A DNA stretch of 12,514 nt from DATECU01 sp035286745 (GCA_035286745.1 DATECU010000350.1:1-12514), one strand, 5' to 3'; shown: positions 1 to 8,550, counted from the stretch's first letter. Program-made: numbers and translations. Notes: generated from the letters alone by a model not told the origin.

Positions 1-272
1 CCGAACGCAGCCAGCTGCTTGGCCAGCCGGTTCTCCGCCTGCTGGACCTCGTGGGTGTGACGAAGGCCCAGCCGGAGCGCCAGGCCCCAGGCCAGGAGCA
101 GCACCGCCAAAGCCCCCGCGGCGGGGGCCAGCAGCGCTGCCCGCCTGGGCTCCGCGGTTCCGCTCAGGTTCCAGGCCGACCACAGGGTGAAGAGGAAGGC
201 GGCCAGGGTGGTAGCGGCCACCACCGAGAGGGCGCGGACCGGGAAGCGCGGCGCCCTGACCTCAGCCACCAC
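1..272 (-). CDS. N-terminus of a two-helix membrane protein, probably a signalling protein (partial)
   Basis: About 90 residues are visible before the gene leaves the window at base 1. The frame opens at GTG 272 (or GTG 269) directly after the upstream kinase stop; that stop, TGA 278-276, lies in the same frame, so no earlier start is possible. The protein begins VVAEVRAPRFPVRALSVV. Two hydrophobic stretches, about residues 14-33 and 46-68, look like membrane helices with a short loop between them. They are followed by a basic and then amphipathic segment (HTHEVQQAENRLAKQLAAF) that could be a coiled coil. This layout is common at the front of membrane sensors in which a PAS, GAF or kinase module follows, but no such domain is visible. 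The 3-nt gap to the histidine kinase implies one operon and probable translational coupling. Coding status is likely; function is inference only. Confidence 0.6.
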   Translation of the reverse strand, partial: MVAEVRAPRFPVRALSVVAATTLAAFLFTLWSAWNLSGTAEPRRAALLAPAAGALAVLLLAWGLALRLGLRHTHEVQQAENRLAKQLAAF

Positions 273-275
273 GCC

Positions 276-1805
<1,530 letters not shown>

Positions 1806-2025
1806 CGGGGGGCGAGCGGGGGGGCGAGGTGGGCGCGCCTCCGTGGAAGTCCCATAAAGACAGGCTACCACAGCAAACGAGCTGATCGACCGGGAGGCCC
1901 CCCCTCCAGCCATCGCGAATCCCAGAAATCCGCATTCGGTTTCCCCTTGCGAAACGTTCTCTCCTAGCGAGAGGGAGTTTCCTTCTCGGGGAGGGGCCCG
2001 GCCCGGCGCTCGCTGCCAGCCGGCT
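1806..2025. other. Divergent intergenic region between the two kinase genes
   Basis: This region separates the minus-strand histidine kinase from the plus-strand Ser/Thr kinase promoter. It contains a weak imperfect hairpin (CTCTC 1959-1963, GAGAG 1969-1973). A good minus-strand -35/-10 pair was not found, so the histidine kinase promoter is unresolved. No short gene is supported here. Confidence 0.5.
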
Positions 2026-2055
2026 TTGACTCGCTCGGCCCCCCGGGTCTAGAGT
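2026..2055 (+). promoter_or_regulatory. Sigma70-type promoter of the Ser/Thr kinase gene
   Basis: TTGACT at 2026-2031 and TAGAGT at 2050-2055 are separated by 18 bases. A transcript starting near 2062 would leave a leader of about 22 nt, with GGTGGAG at 2071-2077 placed 6 bases before ATG 2084. The spacing and the short leader support this call. The small gene at 4558 has a closely similar promoter (TTGACT, 16 bases, TAGAAT). Confidence 0.65.
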
Positions 2056-2083
2056 CGGGGTACCTGCTCCGGTGGAGAACGCC

Positions 2084-4453
2084 ATGAAAGGCAAGACGCT
2101 AGGCCACTACCGTATCCTCGAAGCGGTGGGTTCGGGTGGCATGGGTGTCGTGTACCGGGCCCGGGACGAACGCCTGCAGAGGGACGTGGCGGTCAAGGTC
2201 CTGGTTCGCGATCAACTGGCGGACGAGGCCGGCCGGCGGCGTTTCCGCCAGGAGGCGCTGGCCCTTTCGCGCATCAACCACCCGTCCATCGCCACCGTCT
2301 TCGATTTCGACACCGCGGGCGACGCCGACTTCCTGGTCATGGAGCTGATCGGTGGCACCACCCTGGCCGACAAGCTGGCGCGGGGGCCGCTGCCGGCCGA
2401 CGAGGTCCGGCGCATAGGACTTGATCTCGGCGAGGGCCTGGCTGCCGCCCACGAGGCGGGCGTCATTCATCGCGATCTGAAGCCCCGCAACGTCCAGATC
2501 GCGGCCGACGGTCGGCTCAAGATCCTCGACTTCGGCATCGCGACCCTTCGCCGGCCGGAGGGGGCCAACGACATCTCCGACACCGGACCCCTTGTCGATC
2601 GGGGACCCATCTACGGCTCCCCGCCCTACGTGGCTCCCGAGCAGTTCCTCGACGATTGCGCCGATGCCCGCTCGGATCTCCACGCGCTGGGTGCCATCCT
2701 CTATGAGGCGGCCACCGGTATCCGGCCCTTCGCCGGCCTCACCGGCGCGCGCCTCACCGCCGCCATCCTCCACCAGGCGCCCAAGCCGCCGCGAGAGGTG
2801 AACCCGAGGGTGTCGCCGGCGCTGGAGCAGATCATCGTCAAGGCCATGGCGAGGGACCCGGAGCGGCGCTACCAGTCGGCCCGCGAGCTGCTGGCGGACC
2901 TGCTGCGCCTCGACGGCCCTTCGCCCCTCGAAGTCCTTCCCCCCACCGTGCCCCTGGCCGCCGCCCACCGGCGCCTCACCTGGGTGACGATGGCGGCGGT
3001 GACGCTGGTCACCGTGTTGTTGGGCGGAGGCTCGGGCGCCGGAGCACGATCGGTGCGGGCTCCTCTGCTCGCGCCTATCGAATCCTTGGCCGTCCTGCCC
3101 CTGGAGAACCGCTCTGGCGATCCGGGCCAGGAGTACTTCGCCGACGGCATGACCGACGCCTTGATCGCCGACCTGGGGCGCATCGGCTCCCTCAAGGTCA
3201 TCTCCCGCACCTCGGCCATGCAGTTCAAGGGGGTCAAGAAGCCGCTGCCGGAGATCGGCCGTGAGTTAGGCGTCGACGCGGTGGTGGAGGGGTCGGTCTT
3301 CCGCTCCGGAAACCGGGTGCGGGTCACCGCCCAGCTCATCCACGCGACCAGCGATCGCCTGCTCTGGTCCGACAGCTACGAGCGCGAGATCAGGGACGTG
3401 CTGGCGCTCCAGGGCGAGATGGTGGCCACCATCGCCCAGGAGGTGAAGGCCAAGGTCACGCCGGAGGAACGGGTCCGGCTGGCCAGCCCCCGGGCCCTCG
3501 ATCCCGAGGCCTACGAAGCGTACTTGAGGGGCTACAAGCTGTACAACACGGCCGAAGAACGGGACTTGGCGGCAGCGCTGGACGAGTTCCAGCGCGCCCT
3601 GACCCGCGATGATAGCTTCGCCCTCGCCTACGTCGGGGTCGCCGACGTGCACACCTTGCTAGCTTCGAACCACCGGCTGAATCCTCGCGAGGGCTACGCG
3701 CGCGCTCAGGCGGCCGCCAGCCGGGCCCTCGAGTTGGATCCCAACCTGCCGGAGGCCCATTCCTCCCTCGCCTTTGCCAAGCTGGTCCTGGACTGGGACT
3801 GGGCCGGGGCCGAGGCCGGTTTCAAGAAGGCCCTGGAACTGGCCCCCGGCTCGGCAAGGGCCCATGAGGAGTACGCCTGGTATCTGGCGGCCCGAGGCCA
3901 GACCGAGCCCGCCCTGGCGGAGATGAAGCGCGCCAGAGAGCTCGATCCCCTGTCCGCCATGATCACCGCGGGGATCGGCGGAATCCTCATGTATGCGCAC
4001 CGAACGGACGAGGCGATCGAGCAGAACTTGAGGGCACTCGACCTCAATCCCGGTTTCATGGTGGCGCGGTACGGCCTGGGCCGTTTCTACTTGCAGAAGG
4101 GCGAAGCTCAGCAGGCCATCGCCAACCTGAGGGAGGCCCTAGCCTTGGCTCCCAGCAGCCCCTCCATCCTGGCCGATCTGGCTCACGCCTACGCGGCGGC
4201 GGGCAATGCACGGGAATCGCTGAGGATACTCGAACGCTGGAAGCAGCTCACCCGCGGCGGGTTCGTCCGTCAGGAGCAGGCGGCCCATGTTCACGGCGCC
4301 CTGGGCCACAAGGCTGAGGCGTTCGTGTTGCTCGAGCGCGCCTACCGCGACAAGTCGCCCGGCATGGTCTGGCTCAAGGTAGACCCGCGCTTTGACCCCC
4401 TGCGGTCCGACAAGCGCTTCCAGGACCTGCTCAAACGGCTGGGCCTCGGGTGA
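2084..4453 (+). CDS. Transmembrane Ser/Thr protein kinase with TolB/FlgO-like and TPR domains
   Basis: A 789-residue fusion. The PknB-type kinase occupies about residues 9-275 and appears active: glycine loop GSGGMG, VAVK Lys38, Glu57, HRD with Asp131 (HRDLKPRN), DFG Asp149, APE 184-186 and Asp198. Because the catalytic Asp follows an Arg, it should be regulated by activation-loop phosphorylation. One hydrophobic segment at about 298-316 can cross the membrane. Residues about 331-430 (SLAVLPLENRSGDPGQEYF to LLWSDSYER) match the TolB-N/FlgO-like domain found in adenylate cyclase and kinase fusions. From about 470 to 760 come degenerate TPR repeats (for example ALDEFQRAL, AIANLREALALAPSSP). The kinase is probably cytoplasmic with the rest outside the membrane. 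The target is unknown. The start is ATG 2084, not GTG 2072, because GGTGGAG lies just ahead of ATG 2084. This architecture is frequent in Acidobacteriota. Confidence 0.95.
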   Translation: MKGKTLGHYRILEAVGSGGMGVVYRARDERLQRDVAVKVLVRDQLADEAGRRRFRQEALALSRINHPSIATVFDFDTAGDADFLVMELIGGTTLADKLARGPLPADEVRRIGLDLGEGLAAAHEAGVIHRDLKPRNVQIAADGRLKILDFGIATLRRPEGANDISDTGPLVDRGPIYGSPPYVAPEQFLDDCADARSDLHALGAILYEAATGIRPFAGLTGARLTAAILHQAPKPPREVNPRVSPALEQIIVKAMARDPERRYQSARELLADLLRLDGPSPLEVLPPTVPLAAAHRRLTWVTMAAVTLVTVLLGGGSGAGARSVRAPLLAPIESLAVLPLENRSGDPGQEYFADGMTDALIADLGRIGSLKVISRTSAMQFKGVKKPLPEIGRELGVDAVVEGSVFRSGNRVRVTAQLIHATSDRLLWSDSYEREIRDVLALQGEMVATIAQEVKAKVTPEERVRLASPRALDPEAYEAYLRGYKLYNTAEERDLAAALDEFQRALTRDDSFALAYVGVADVHTLLASNHRLNPREGYARAQAAASRALELDPNLPEAHSSLAFAKLVLDWDWAGAEAGFKKALELAPGSARAHEEYAWYLAARGQTEPALAEMKRARELDPLSAMITAGIGGILMYAHRTDEAIEQNLRALDLNPGFMVARYGLGRFYLQKGEAQQAIANLREALALAPSSPSILADLAHAYAAAGNARESLRILERWKQLTRGGFVRQEQAAHVHGALGHKAEAFVLLERAYRDKSPGMVWLKVDPRFDPLRSDKRFQDLLKRLGLG

Positions 4454-4485
4454 GGGCTCTCGCCGCCAAGTGCCGGCTCCCTCAC
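4450..4485 (+). terminator. Possible hairpin terminator after the Ser/Thr kinase gene
   Basis: GTGAGGG (4450-4456, overlapping the stop codon) pairs perfectly with CCCTCAC (4479-4485). An inner GCCG (4462-4465) pairs with CGGC (4474-4477), with unpaired bases between the two stems. No T-run follows, so it is not a canonical intrinsic terminator. It could slow polymerase or protect the 3' end. Confidence 0.3.
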
Positions 4486-4498
4486 TCACTTCGCCCTC

Positions 4499-4526
4499 TT
4501 GACTGAGGCCCTGGGGACCCTAGAAT
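4499..4526 (+). promoter_or_regulatory. Promoter of the small duplicated gene
   Basis: TTGACT at 4499-4504 and TAGAAT at 4521-4526 are 16 bases apart. The expected transcript start is near 4533. A strong ribosome binding site (AGGAGG 4548-4553) follows and ATG 4558 lies 4 bases beyond it. The gene thus has its own transcription signal and need not be read from the kinase gene. Confidence 0.6.
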
Positions 4527-4557
4527 CTGCTCACCGAATTCGTTGAGAGGAGGCGGA

Positions 4558-4824
4558 ATGGCCCAAGGTGAACGCATCGACCTGCACGGTATCAGTCAGG
4601 AGATCCGGGCCGTCCAGAAGAGGCTCAAAGCGGCGCGTCGCAGCGCCACCGAGGAAGAGCGGGATCACATCGACAAGACGATTCAGAGACTGGAAGAGGT
4701 CCACGGTCACACCACGGCCATCTGCCCCAAGGCCTACGGCGTGTGGCCAACCGCCGGCACCAGGCGCACCGCTGTCGGAGGGGGCAAGAAGAAACGCGCC
4801 ACCAAGGCTCGATCCAAGAAGTAG
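4558..4824 (+). CDS. Small helical protein of unknown function (copy 1 of a tandem pair)
   Basis: An 88-residue protein, MAQGERIDLHGISQEIRAVQ at the N-terminus, that I do not recognise. Residues about 8-46 are strongly charged and predicted helical (AVQKRLKAARRSATEEERDH region, then TIQRLEEV), so a helical hairpin or short coiled coil is plausible. A conserved-looking CPKAYGVWP segment follows, with a single Cys near residue 54. A Lys/Arg-rich tail (GGGKKKRATKARSKK) could bind nucleic acid or acidic surfaces, but that is inference. There is no signal peptide or membrane helix. The start is ATG 4558 with AGGAGG 4 bases upstream; the in-frame TTG 4543 would sit before this ribosome site and is rejected. 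A good promoter precedes it. A 61%-identical copy without its own start follows at 4826. Confidence 0.8.
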   Translation: MAQGERIDLHGISQEIRAVQKRLKAARRSATEEERDHIDKTIQRLEEVHGHTTAICPKAYGVWPTAGTRRTAVGGGKKKRATKARSKK

Positions 4825-5010
4825 GCAGACCGAACGCGTTGACCTGCATGGCATCAATCGGGAGATCCAGGCCGTGCAGAAGAAGCTCAAGGGGGCCTTG
4901 CGGGGAGCGACCGAAGAGGAGCAGAAGCACATCGACGCAACCATCAAGAGGCTCGAAGCCGTGCGAGCGACAACGGCGGATGTCTGCTCCAAGGTCTGGT
5001 CGGTGTGGCC
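4570..5010 (+). repeat. Diverged tandem duplication, period 262 bases
   Basis: Bases 4570-4748 align without gaps to 4832-5010 at a constant offset of 262. The encoded 61-residue blocks share 37 identical residues (about 61%). Because 262 is not a multiple of 3, the second copy lies in a different reading frame from the first. The DNA divergence shows this is an old duplication, not a sequencing echo. Confidence 0.85.
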
Positions 5011-5062
5011 GATCGAGGATTCGCAGGCGGTGAGTCGCGCTGCCGTCCCCGCGAAGCCCTGA
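4826..5062 (+). pseudogene. Second copy of the small unknown gene, lacking a start codon
   Basis: The frame reads QTERVDLHGINREIQAVQKK through VCSKVWSVWP and ends in VPAKP with TGA 5060-5062, about 78 codons. It matches copy 1 over 61 residues but begins 1-2 bases after the copy 1 stop. It has no Shine-Dalgarno sequence and no ATG, GTG or TTG at the equivalent position. The first in-frame GTG is 4874, which would remove the conserved N-terminal block. The frame stays open upstream to GTG 4568, but that stretch is copy 1 read in the wrong frame. Of the 37 residues shared with copy 1, about 16 use different codons, all changed at the third base, so the sequence evolved as protein until recently. 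Options are a recent start loss, a frameshifted fusion with copy 1, or a 1-base sequence error near 4820. Copy 2 has no Lys-rich tail. Confidence 0.6.
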
Positions 5063-5090
5063 CAATCTCGTTAGGTCTACGTCGTCGCAA

Positions 5091-5127
5091 GCCTGGGGGC
5101 CGCCACCGTGGTTAGCGGTCCTCAGGC
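5091..5127 (+). terminator. Strong stem-loop downstream of the small-gene pair
   Basis: Arms 5091-5103 and 5115-5127 form a continuous 13-bp stem (11 Watson-Crick pairs and two G-U pairs, G5096-U5122 and G5099-U5119) with an 11-nt loop. The wobble pairs are favourable only in plus-strand RNA, so it probably acts in the transcript from the small gene. No T-run follows; it may be a Rho-assisted or weak terminator, or a 3'-end stabiliser. Confidence 0.45.
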
Positions 5128-5173
5128 CAAGCCTCCGCGAGTTCCGTCCTGACCCACTTCCCCCAACGTCCAT

Positions 5174-5197
5174 CTCGGTGTCTCTGTGCCTCTCTGG
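5174..5197 (-). repeat. Degenerate octamer repeat (CCAGAGAG / GCACAGAG / ACACCGAG)
   Basis: On the minus strand three consecutive octamers follow a CNCNGAG-like pattern, reading ccagagag, gcacagag, acaccgag. This resembles the dispersed ACAGAGGCACAGAGACAC-type intergenic repeat seen in many environmental bacterial genomes. That recognition is from memory and not a database search. It lies between the stem-loop and the SagB-type gene. Confidence 0.5.
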
Positions 5198-5229
5198 TTG
5201 CTTACCACTCGGCACGGCGAGGTTCCTCC

Positions 5230-6387
5230 ATGCCCCAGCCCCGTATCCGCTATCGCCGCTCGCCCAACGTCGTGAGCTACTGGACCGACCAGGGCTTCCT
5301 CCTCCACAACTTCGCCACCGACGCTCGTTCCGGCGGCGATCCGCTGGCCGTCGAGATCCTCGACTTCTTCGACGACTGGCGTTCGGTGGACGACCTCTAC
5401 CGCCGGCTGGGCCGCTTCGACCGCCCCCTCCTCGCCAGGGTCGTAGAAGCGCTCGAGAAACGCTCGCTCCTGGAGCGCTCCGACCGCCCGCGCTCCATCG
5501 AGAAGGCCATGGAGTCCTGGGCCAGTTGGAACCCGGCCGGCGGCTTCTTCCACTTCACCACCAAAGACGTTCCCTATGCCGAGCCCGAGGAGGCCGAGGA
5601 TCACCTGCTGGAGAAGGCGCAGGGAGTGCCCATGCCCCCTGCCGTCAAACGTTATCCGCGGGCCACCCGGCGACCGCTGCCCGAACCCCGCGTCGATGGT
5701 GAGTTCCCCCAGGTCCTGCTGGCCAGGCGAAGCTGGCGCCGGTTCGCGGAGCAGCCGCTAGACATCTCGGCCCTGGCCACCCTGCTCGGCCTCACCTTCC
5801 GCATCCAACGCTGGACGCCGTTGCCGGGTCTCTGGCCCGGGAAGAAGAAGGCGGGCAAGGTCATCCTGAAGACCTCGCCCTCGGGTGGAGCCCGGCATCC
5901 GCTCGAAGCCTACGTTCTGGCGGCGCGGGTCAAGGGCCTGCCGTCTGGCCTCTACCACTACGCCCCCGACAGCCACAGCCTGGAGACCCTCAAGGCCACC
6001 GCCACGCCCCGGCAGATCGCCGACTACGTGCCCGCCCAGTGGTGGTACAGCCGGGCCTCGGCCCTCATCGTCTTGACCGCCGTGTTCGCGCGCAGCGAGT
6101 GGCGCTATGAGTTCCCCCGCGCCTACCGGGCGGTGCTGCTGGAGGCCGGCCACTTCAGCCAGACCTTCCTGCTGGTCGCCACCTGGCTGGGCCTGGCACC
6201 CTTCTGCTCGATGGCGCTCGCCGACACCAAGATCGAGCAGGACCTGGGCCTGGACGGGGTGAGCGAATCGGTGCTCCACGCCGTGGGCGTCGGCCCTCGG
6301 CCCTCGGGTGTAGACTGGGCGCCGCTGCCGCCGCCCCGGCCGCCCCGCGGCATCGGGGCCAGGAAGCCGAAGGAGGCACGCCGATGA
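5230..6387 (+). CDS. SagB/ThcOx-type FMN-dependent dehydrogenase (nitroreductase fold)
   Basis: A 385-residue protein. Residues about 1-90 form a small helical, winged-helix-like N-terminal part. FFHFTTKDV (106-114) is the short motif typical just before the oxidoreductase domain of SagB-type proteins. The nitroreductase domain spans about 155-360: LLARRSWRRF (163-172) and SPSGGARHPLEAY (216-228) are FMN-contact regions. GLPSGLYHYAPDSHSLE, LLEAGHFSQTFLLVATWLGL and the closing ESVLHAVGVG complete the family pattern. Family members oxidise azolines to azoles in thiazole/oxazole peptide biosynthesis, but stand-alone homologues of unknown substrate are common. No YcaO cyclodehydratase or precursor peptide is visible, so the substrate cannot be named. 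The protein is cytosolic. ATG 5230 follows GCGAGG (5217-5222) by 7 bases. The stop overlaps the ATG of the next gene (ATGA), so the two are translationally coupled. The C-terminus is a Pro/Arg-rich tail. Confidence 0.88.
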   Translation: MPQPRIRYRRSPNVVSYWTDQGFLLHNFATDARSGGDPLAVEILDFFDDWRSVDDLYRRLGRFDRPLLARVVEALEKRSLLERSDRPRSIEKAMESWASWNPAGGFFHFTTKDVPYAEPEEAEDHLLEKAQGVPMPPAVKRYPRATRRPLPEPRVDGEFPQVLLARRSWRRFAEQPLDISALATLLGLTFRIQRWTPLPGLWPGKKKAGKVILKTSPSGGARHPLEAYVLAARVKGLPSGLYHYAPDSHSLETLKATATPRQIADYVPAQWWYSRASALIVLTAVFARSEWRYEFPRAYRAVLLEAGHFSQTFLLVATWLGLAPFCSMALADTKIEQDLGLDGVSESVLHAVGVGPRPSGVDWAPLPPPRPPRGIGARKPKEARR

Positions 6388-8483
6388 AGGCCGCCGCGAT
6401 CTTCGCCGCCACTCTCCTGGTCTGCGCGACCGTGCCTGGGGCCGCCTCCGCCGAGGCCCCGGCCCACGACCTCTTGCCGGCGCCGGCCCGGATCGCCTGG
6501 CAGGCGGGCCGCCTGGACTTGAGCGGCGGGCTGAGGCTGACGCGGCGCGGGCCGGCCGAGCCGCGGATCGACGCCGCTCTGCGCAGGACCGCCGAGCAGC
6601 TGATGCAGATGGGGGTGCCTGCGCCCGGTGCGCGGGCAGCCACGCTGCTGATCGAGGCGGCCACCCCCGGCCAGCGGGTGCAGGCGTTGGGCGAGGACGA
6701 GTCCTACGCCCTGAAGGTGACGCCTGCCGGCGCTCGCCTGCTTGCGCATAATCCGTTGGGCGTGCTGCGAGGGCTCACCACCCTGCTCCAATTGGTGCAC
6801 ACCGGGAACGGCGCTCCCTCGGTTCCTGCCGTCACCATCGACGACTCGCCTCGCTTCCCCTGGCGTGGCCTGCTTCTGGATTCCTGCCGGCACTTCATGC
6901 CGTTGCCGGTGGTGAAGCGCAATCTCGACGCCCTGGCGGCGGTCCAGATGAACGTCTTTCACTGGCACCTGACGGAGGACCAGGCCTTTCGCATCGAGAG
7001 CCGCCGTTTCCCGCGGCTGCACCAGCAGGGCTCTCAAGGCGAGTTCTACAGCCAGGACCAGGTGCGCGAGGTGCTGGCCTACGCTCGGGAGCGGGGCATC
7101 CGGGTGGTGCCCGAGTTCGACCTGCCGGGCCACACCGGCGCCTGGCTGCTGGGCCATCCGGAGCTGGCGGCCTCGGCGGGGCCCTTCGAGCCCATCCGCA
7201 AGTGGGGGGTCTTCGACGTCAGCCTGGACCCGACCCGGGAGGAGGTGTACGCGTTCCTCGAGACGTTCCTCGCCGAGATGGCCCAGCTCTTCCCCGACGA
7301 GTACCTCCACATCGGCGGCGACGAGGTGCGGGGCCGCGACTGGAACGAGAACCCCCGGATCCAGGCGTTCCTCTACGCCAACAGCCTGCGCGACAACCAC
7401 GCGCTTCAGGCCTACTTCAACGGCCGCCTGAGCGCCATCCTGGGACGACTGGGCAAGAAGATGGTGGGCTGGGACGAGATCCTGCATCCCGATCTGCCCA
7501 AAGGGACGCTGGTGCAGTCCTGGCGCGGGGCCGCCTCGCTGGCCAAGGCGGCCGAGGCCGGCTTCGACGGCCTGCTCTCCCACGGCTACTACCTCGATCA
7601 CATGCAGCCGGCGGCCTTCCACTACGCGGTCGATCCGCTGTCGGCCGACGCCAAACGAACGGCGGCGCCGGGCGGGCGGGTGCTGGGCGGTGAGGCCTGC
7701 ATGTGGAGCGAGTTCGTGACCGCCGAGAACGTGGATTCGCGGATCTGGCCCCGGGCCGCCGCGGTGGCGGAGCGGCTGTGGTCGCCCGCCGAGACCCGCG
7801 AGGTTCCCGACTTCTACCGGCGTCTGGATCGGCTGAGCCGGAGGCTCGAGGTCCTGGGCCTCACTCACCGCGCGTCGTACCTACCGATGCTGGAGCGGCT
7901 GGCCGGCGGTCGCCCGGTGGCGCCGCTCAAGGTGCTGGCCGACGTGGTGGAGCCGGTGAAGCACTACCTGCGAGCCGGAACCCGCCTCTATACCACGGAG
8001 ACCCCCCTCGATCGTTTGGTGGACGCGGCCCGGCCGGAAAGCGATGCAGCGCGCGCCTTCCGTCAGGAGGTGGACCGGTTCTTGGCCTCGGCGCCGGCGT
8101 TTGGCGCGGACCAGCGGATTCGAGGTCCGCTGCTGGCCTGGCGCGACAACCACGATGCGCTCGACGCCACCGTAGCGGCCGTACCCAAGCTGGCCGAGAT
8201 CCGCTCGCTCTCCCGCGATCTCTCAACGGTCGGGGGGCTTGGCCTCGCCGCCCTGGACGCGATCGGGGCCGCCAAGGCGCCATCCCCCGAGTGGCTTGAG
8301 CAGGCCGAGCGCCTGCTGAGCGCGGCGCGGATCCCACGCGGGGAGCTGGAGCTGGCGGTGGAGCCCGCGCTCCGCAAGCTGGTGCTGGCGGCGTCCCGAC
8401 TCGACCGGCTGAAGGATCAGCCGGCGGCCGCTTGGCTGGCCGAGCTGGACGCGAGCCTGGAGGCCGCGCGGAAGAAGCCGTAG
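6384..8483 (+). CDS. Secreted family GH20 beta-N-acetylhexosaminidase
   Basis: A 699-residue glycosidase that removes terminal beta-linked GlcNAc/GalNAc by substrate-assisted catalysis. A Sec signal peptide (MKAAAIFAATLLVCATVPGA) ends with a good ASA-E cleavage site after residue 23. An alpha/beta domain (GH20b-like) lies at about 30-150. The catalytic barrel starts at FPWRGLLLDSCRHF (158-171), where Arg161 should contact sugar. It then shows MNVFHWHLTEDQAFRIE, VVPEFDLPGH (241-250) and the catalytic pair Asp313-Glu314 in YLHIGGDEV. VGWDEIL (361-367), QSW 378-380 and MWSE (440-443) line the pocket. About 220 extra helical residues follow the barrel (LADVVEPVKHYL onwards), with no recognised domain. 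It acts outside the cytoplasm on chitin oligomers, peptidoglycan fragments or host/plant glycans; which one is not visible. It overlaps the SagB-type gene by 4 bases (ATG 6384). Confidence 0.95.
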   Translation: MKAAAIFAATLLVCATVPGAASAEAPAHDLLPAPARIAWQAGRLDLSGGLRLTRRGPAEPRIDAALRRTAEQLMQMGVPAPGARAATLLIEAATPGQRVQALGEDESYALKVTPAGARLLAHNPLGVLRGLTTLLQLVHTGNGAPSVPAVTIDDSPRFPWRGLLLDSCRHFMPLPVVKRNLDALAAVQMNVFHWHLTEDQAFRIESRRFPRLHQQGSQGEFYSQDQVREVLAYARERGIRVVPEFDLPGHTGAWLLGHPELAASAGPFEPIRKWGVFDVSLDPTREEVYAFLETFLAEMAQLFPDEYLHIGGDEVRGRDWNENPRIQAFLYANSLRDNHALQAYFNGRLSAILGRLGKKMVGWDEILHPDLPKGTLVQSWRGAASLAKAAEAGFDGLLSHGYYLDHMQPAAFHYAVDPLSADAKRTAAPGGRVLGGEACMWSEFVTAENVDSRIWPRAAAVAERLWSPAETREVPDFYRRLDRLSRRLEVLGLTHRASYLPMLERLAGGRPVAPLKVLADVVEPVKHYLRAGTRLYTTETPLDRLVDAARPESDAARAFRQEVDRFLASAPAFGADQRIRGPLLAWRDNHDALDATVAAVPKLAEIRSLSRDLSTVGGLGLAALDAIGAAKAPSPEWLEQAERLLSAARIPRGELELAVEPALRKLVLAASRLDRLKDQPAAAWLAELDASLEAARKKP

Positions 8484-8503
8484 GGCTCAGACCGCCTTCC
8501 GTA

Positions 8504-8538
8504 GCTGACGGCTGACCGCTGACTGCTGATCGCTGCCG
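8504..8538 (+). repeat. Heptamer tandem repeat, five degenerate GCTGACN units
   Basis: Five adjacent 7-base units read gctgacg, gctgacc, gctgact, gctgatc, gctgccg. They lie 20 bases after the GH20 stop. Similar AGCTGAC-type intergenic heptamer runs are familiar from environmental genomes, but this is recognition by eye. With period 7 it cannot encode a repeated peptide in one frame. A short palindrome (CGCCTG 8544-8549, CAGGCG 8552-8557) follows. Confidence 0.6.
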
Positions 8539-8550
8539 TTCGGCGCCTGC

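Noticed and set aside
4568..5062. Single 164-codon plus-strand gene starting GTG 4568
   Set aside because: Its first half is copy 1 read out of frame with no ribosome site. Only the second half (from about 4826) has real family similarity, so it is treated as the start-less copy 2.
4558..6387. Small-gene pair as precursor peptides for the SagB-type enzyme (RiPP cluster)
   Set aside because: The small proteins have no Cys/Ser/Thr-rich core or leader-type cleavage motif. There is no YcaO protein, and a stem-loop and 167-base spacer separate them.
6123..7868. Minus-strand open frame of 581 codons
   Set aside because: It is antisense to the GH20 gene and the end of the SagB-type gene. The translation has no recognisable motif, while both plus-strand genes carry intact catalytic signatures.
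8504..8538. CRISPR-like array
   Set aside because: Units are 7 bases with no spacers and no cas genes nearby. It is a simple tandem repeat.
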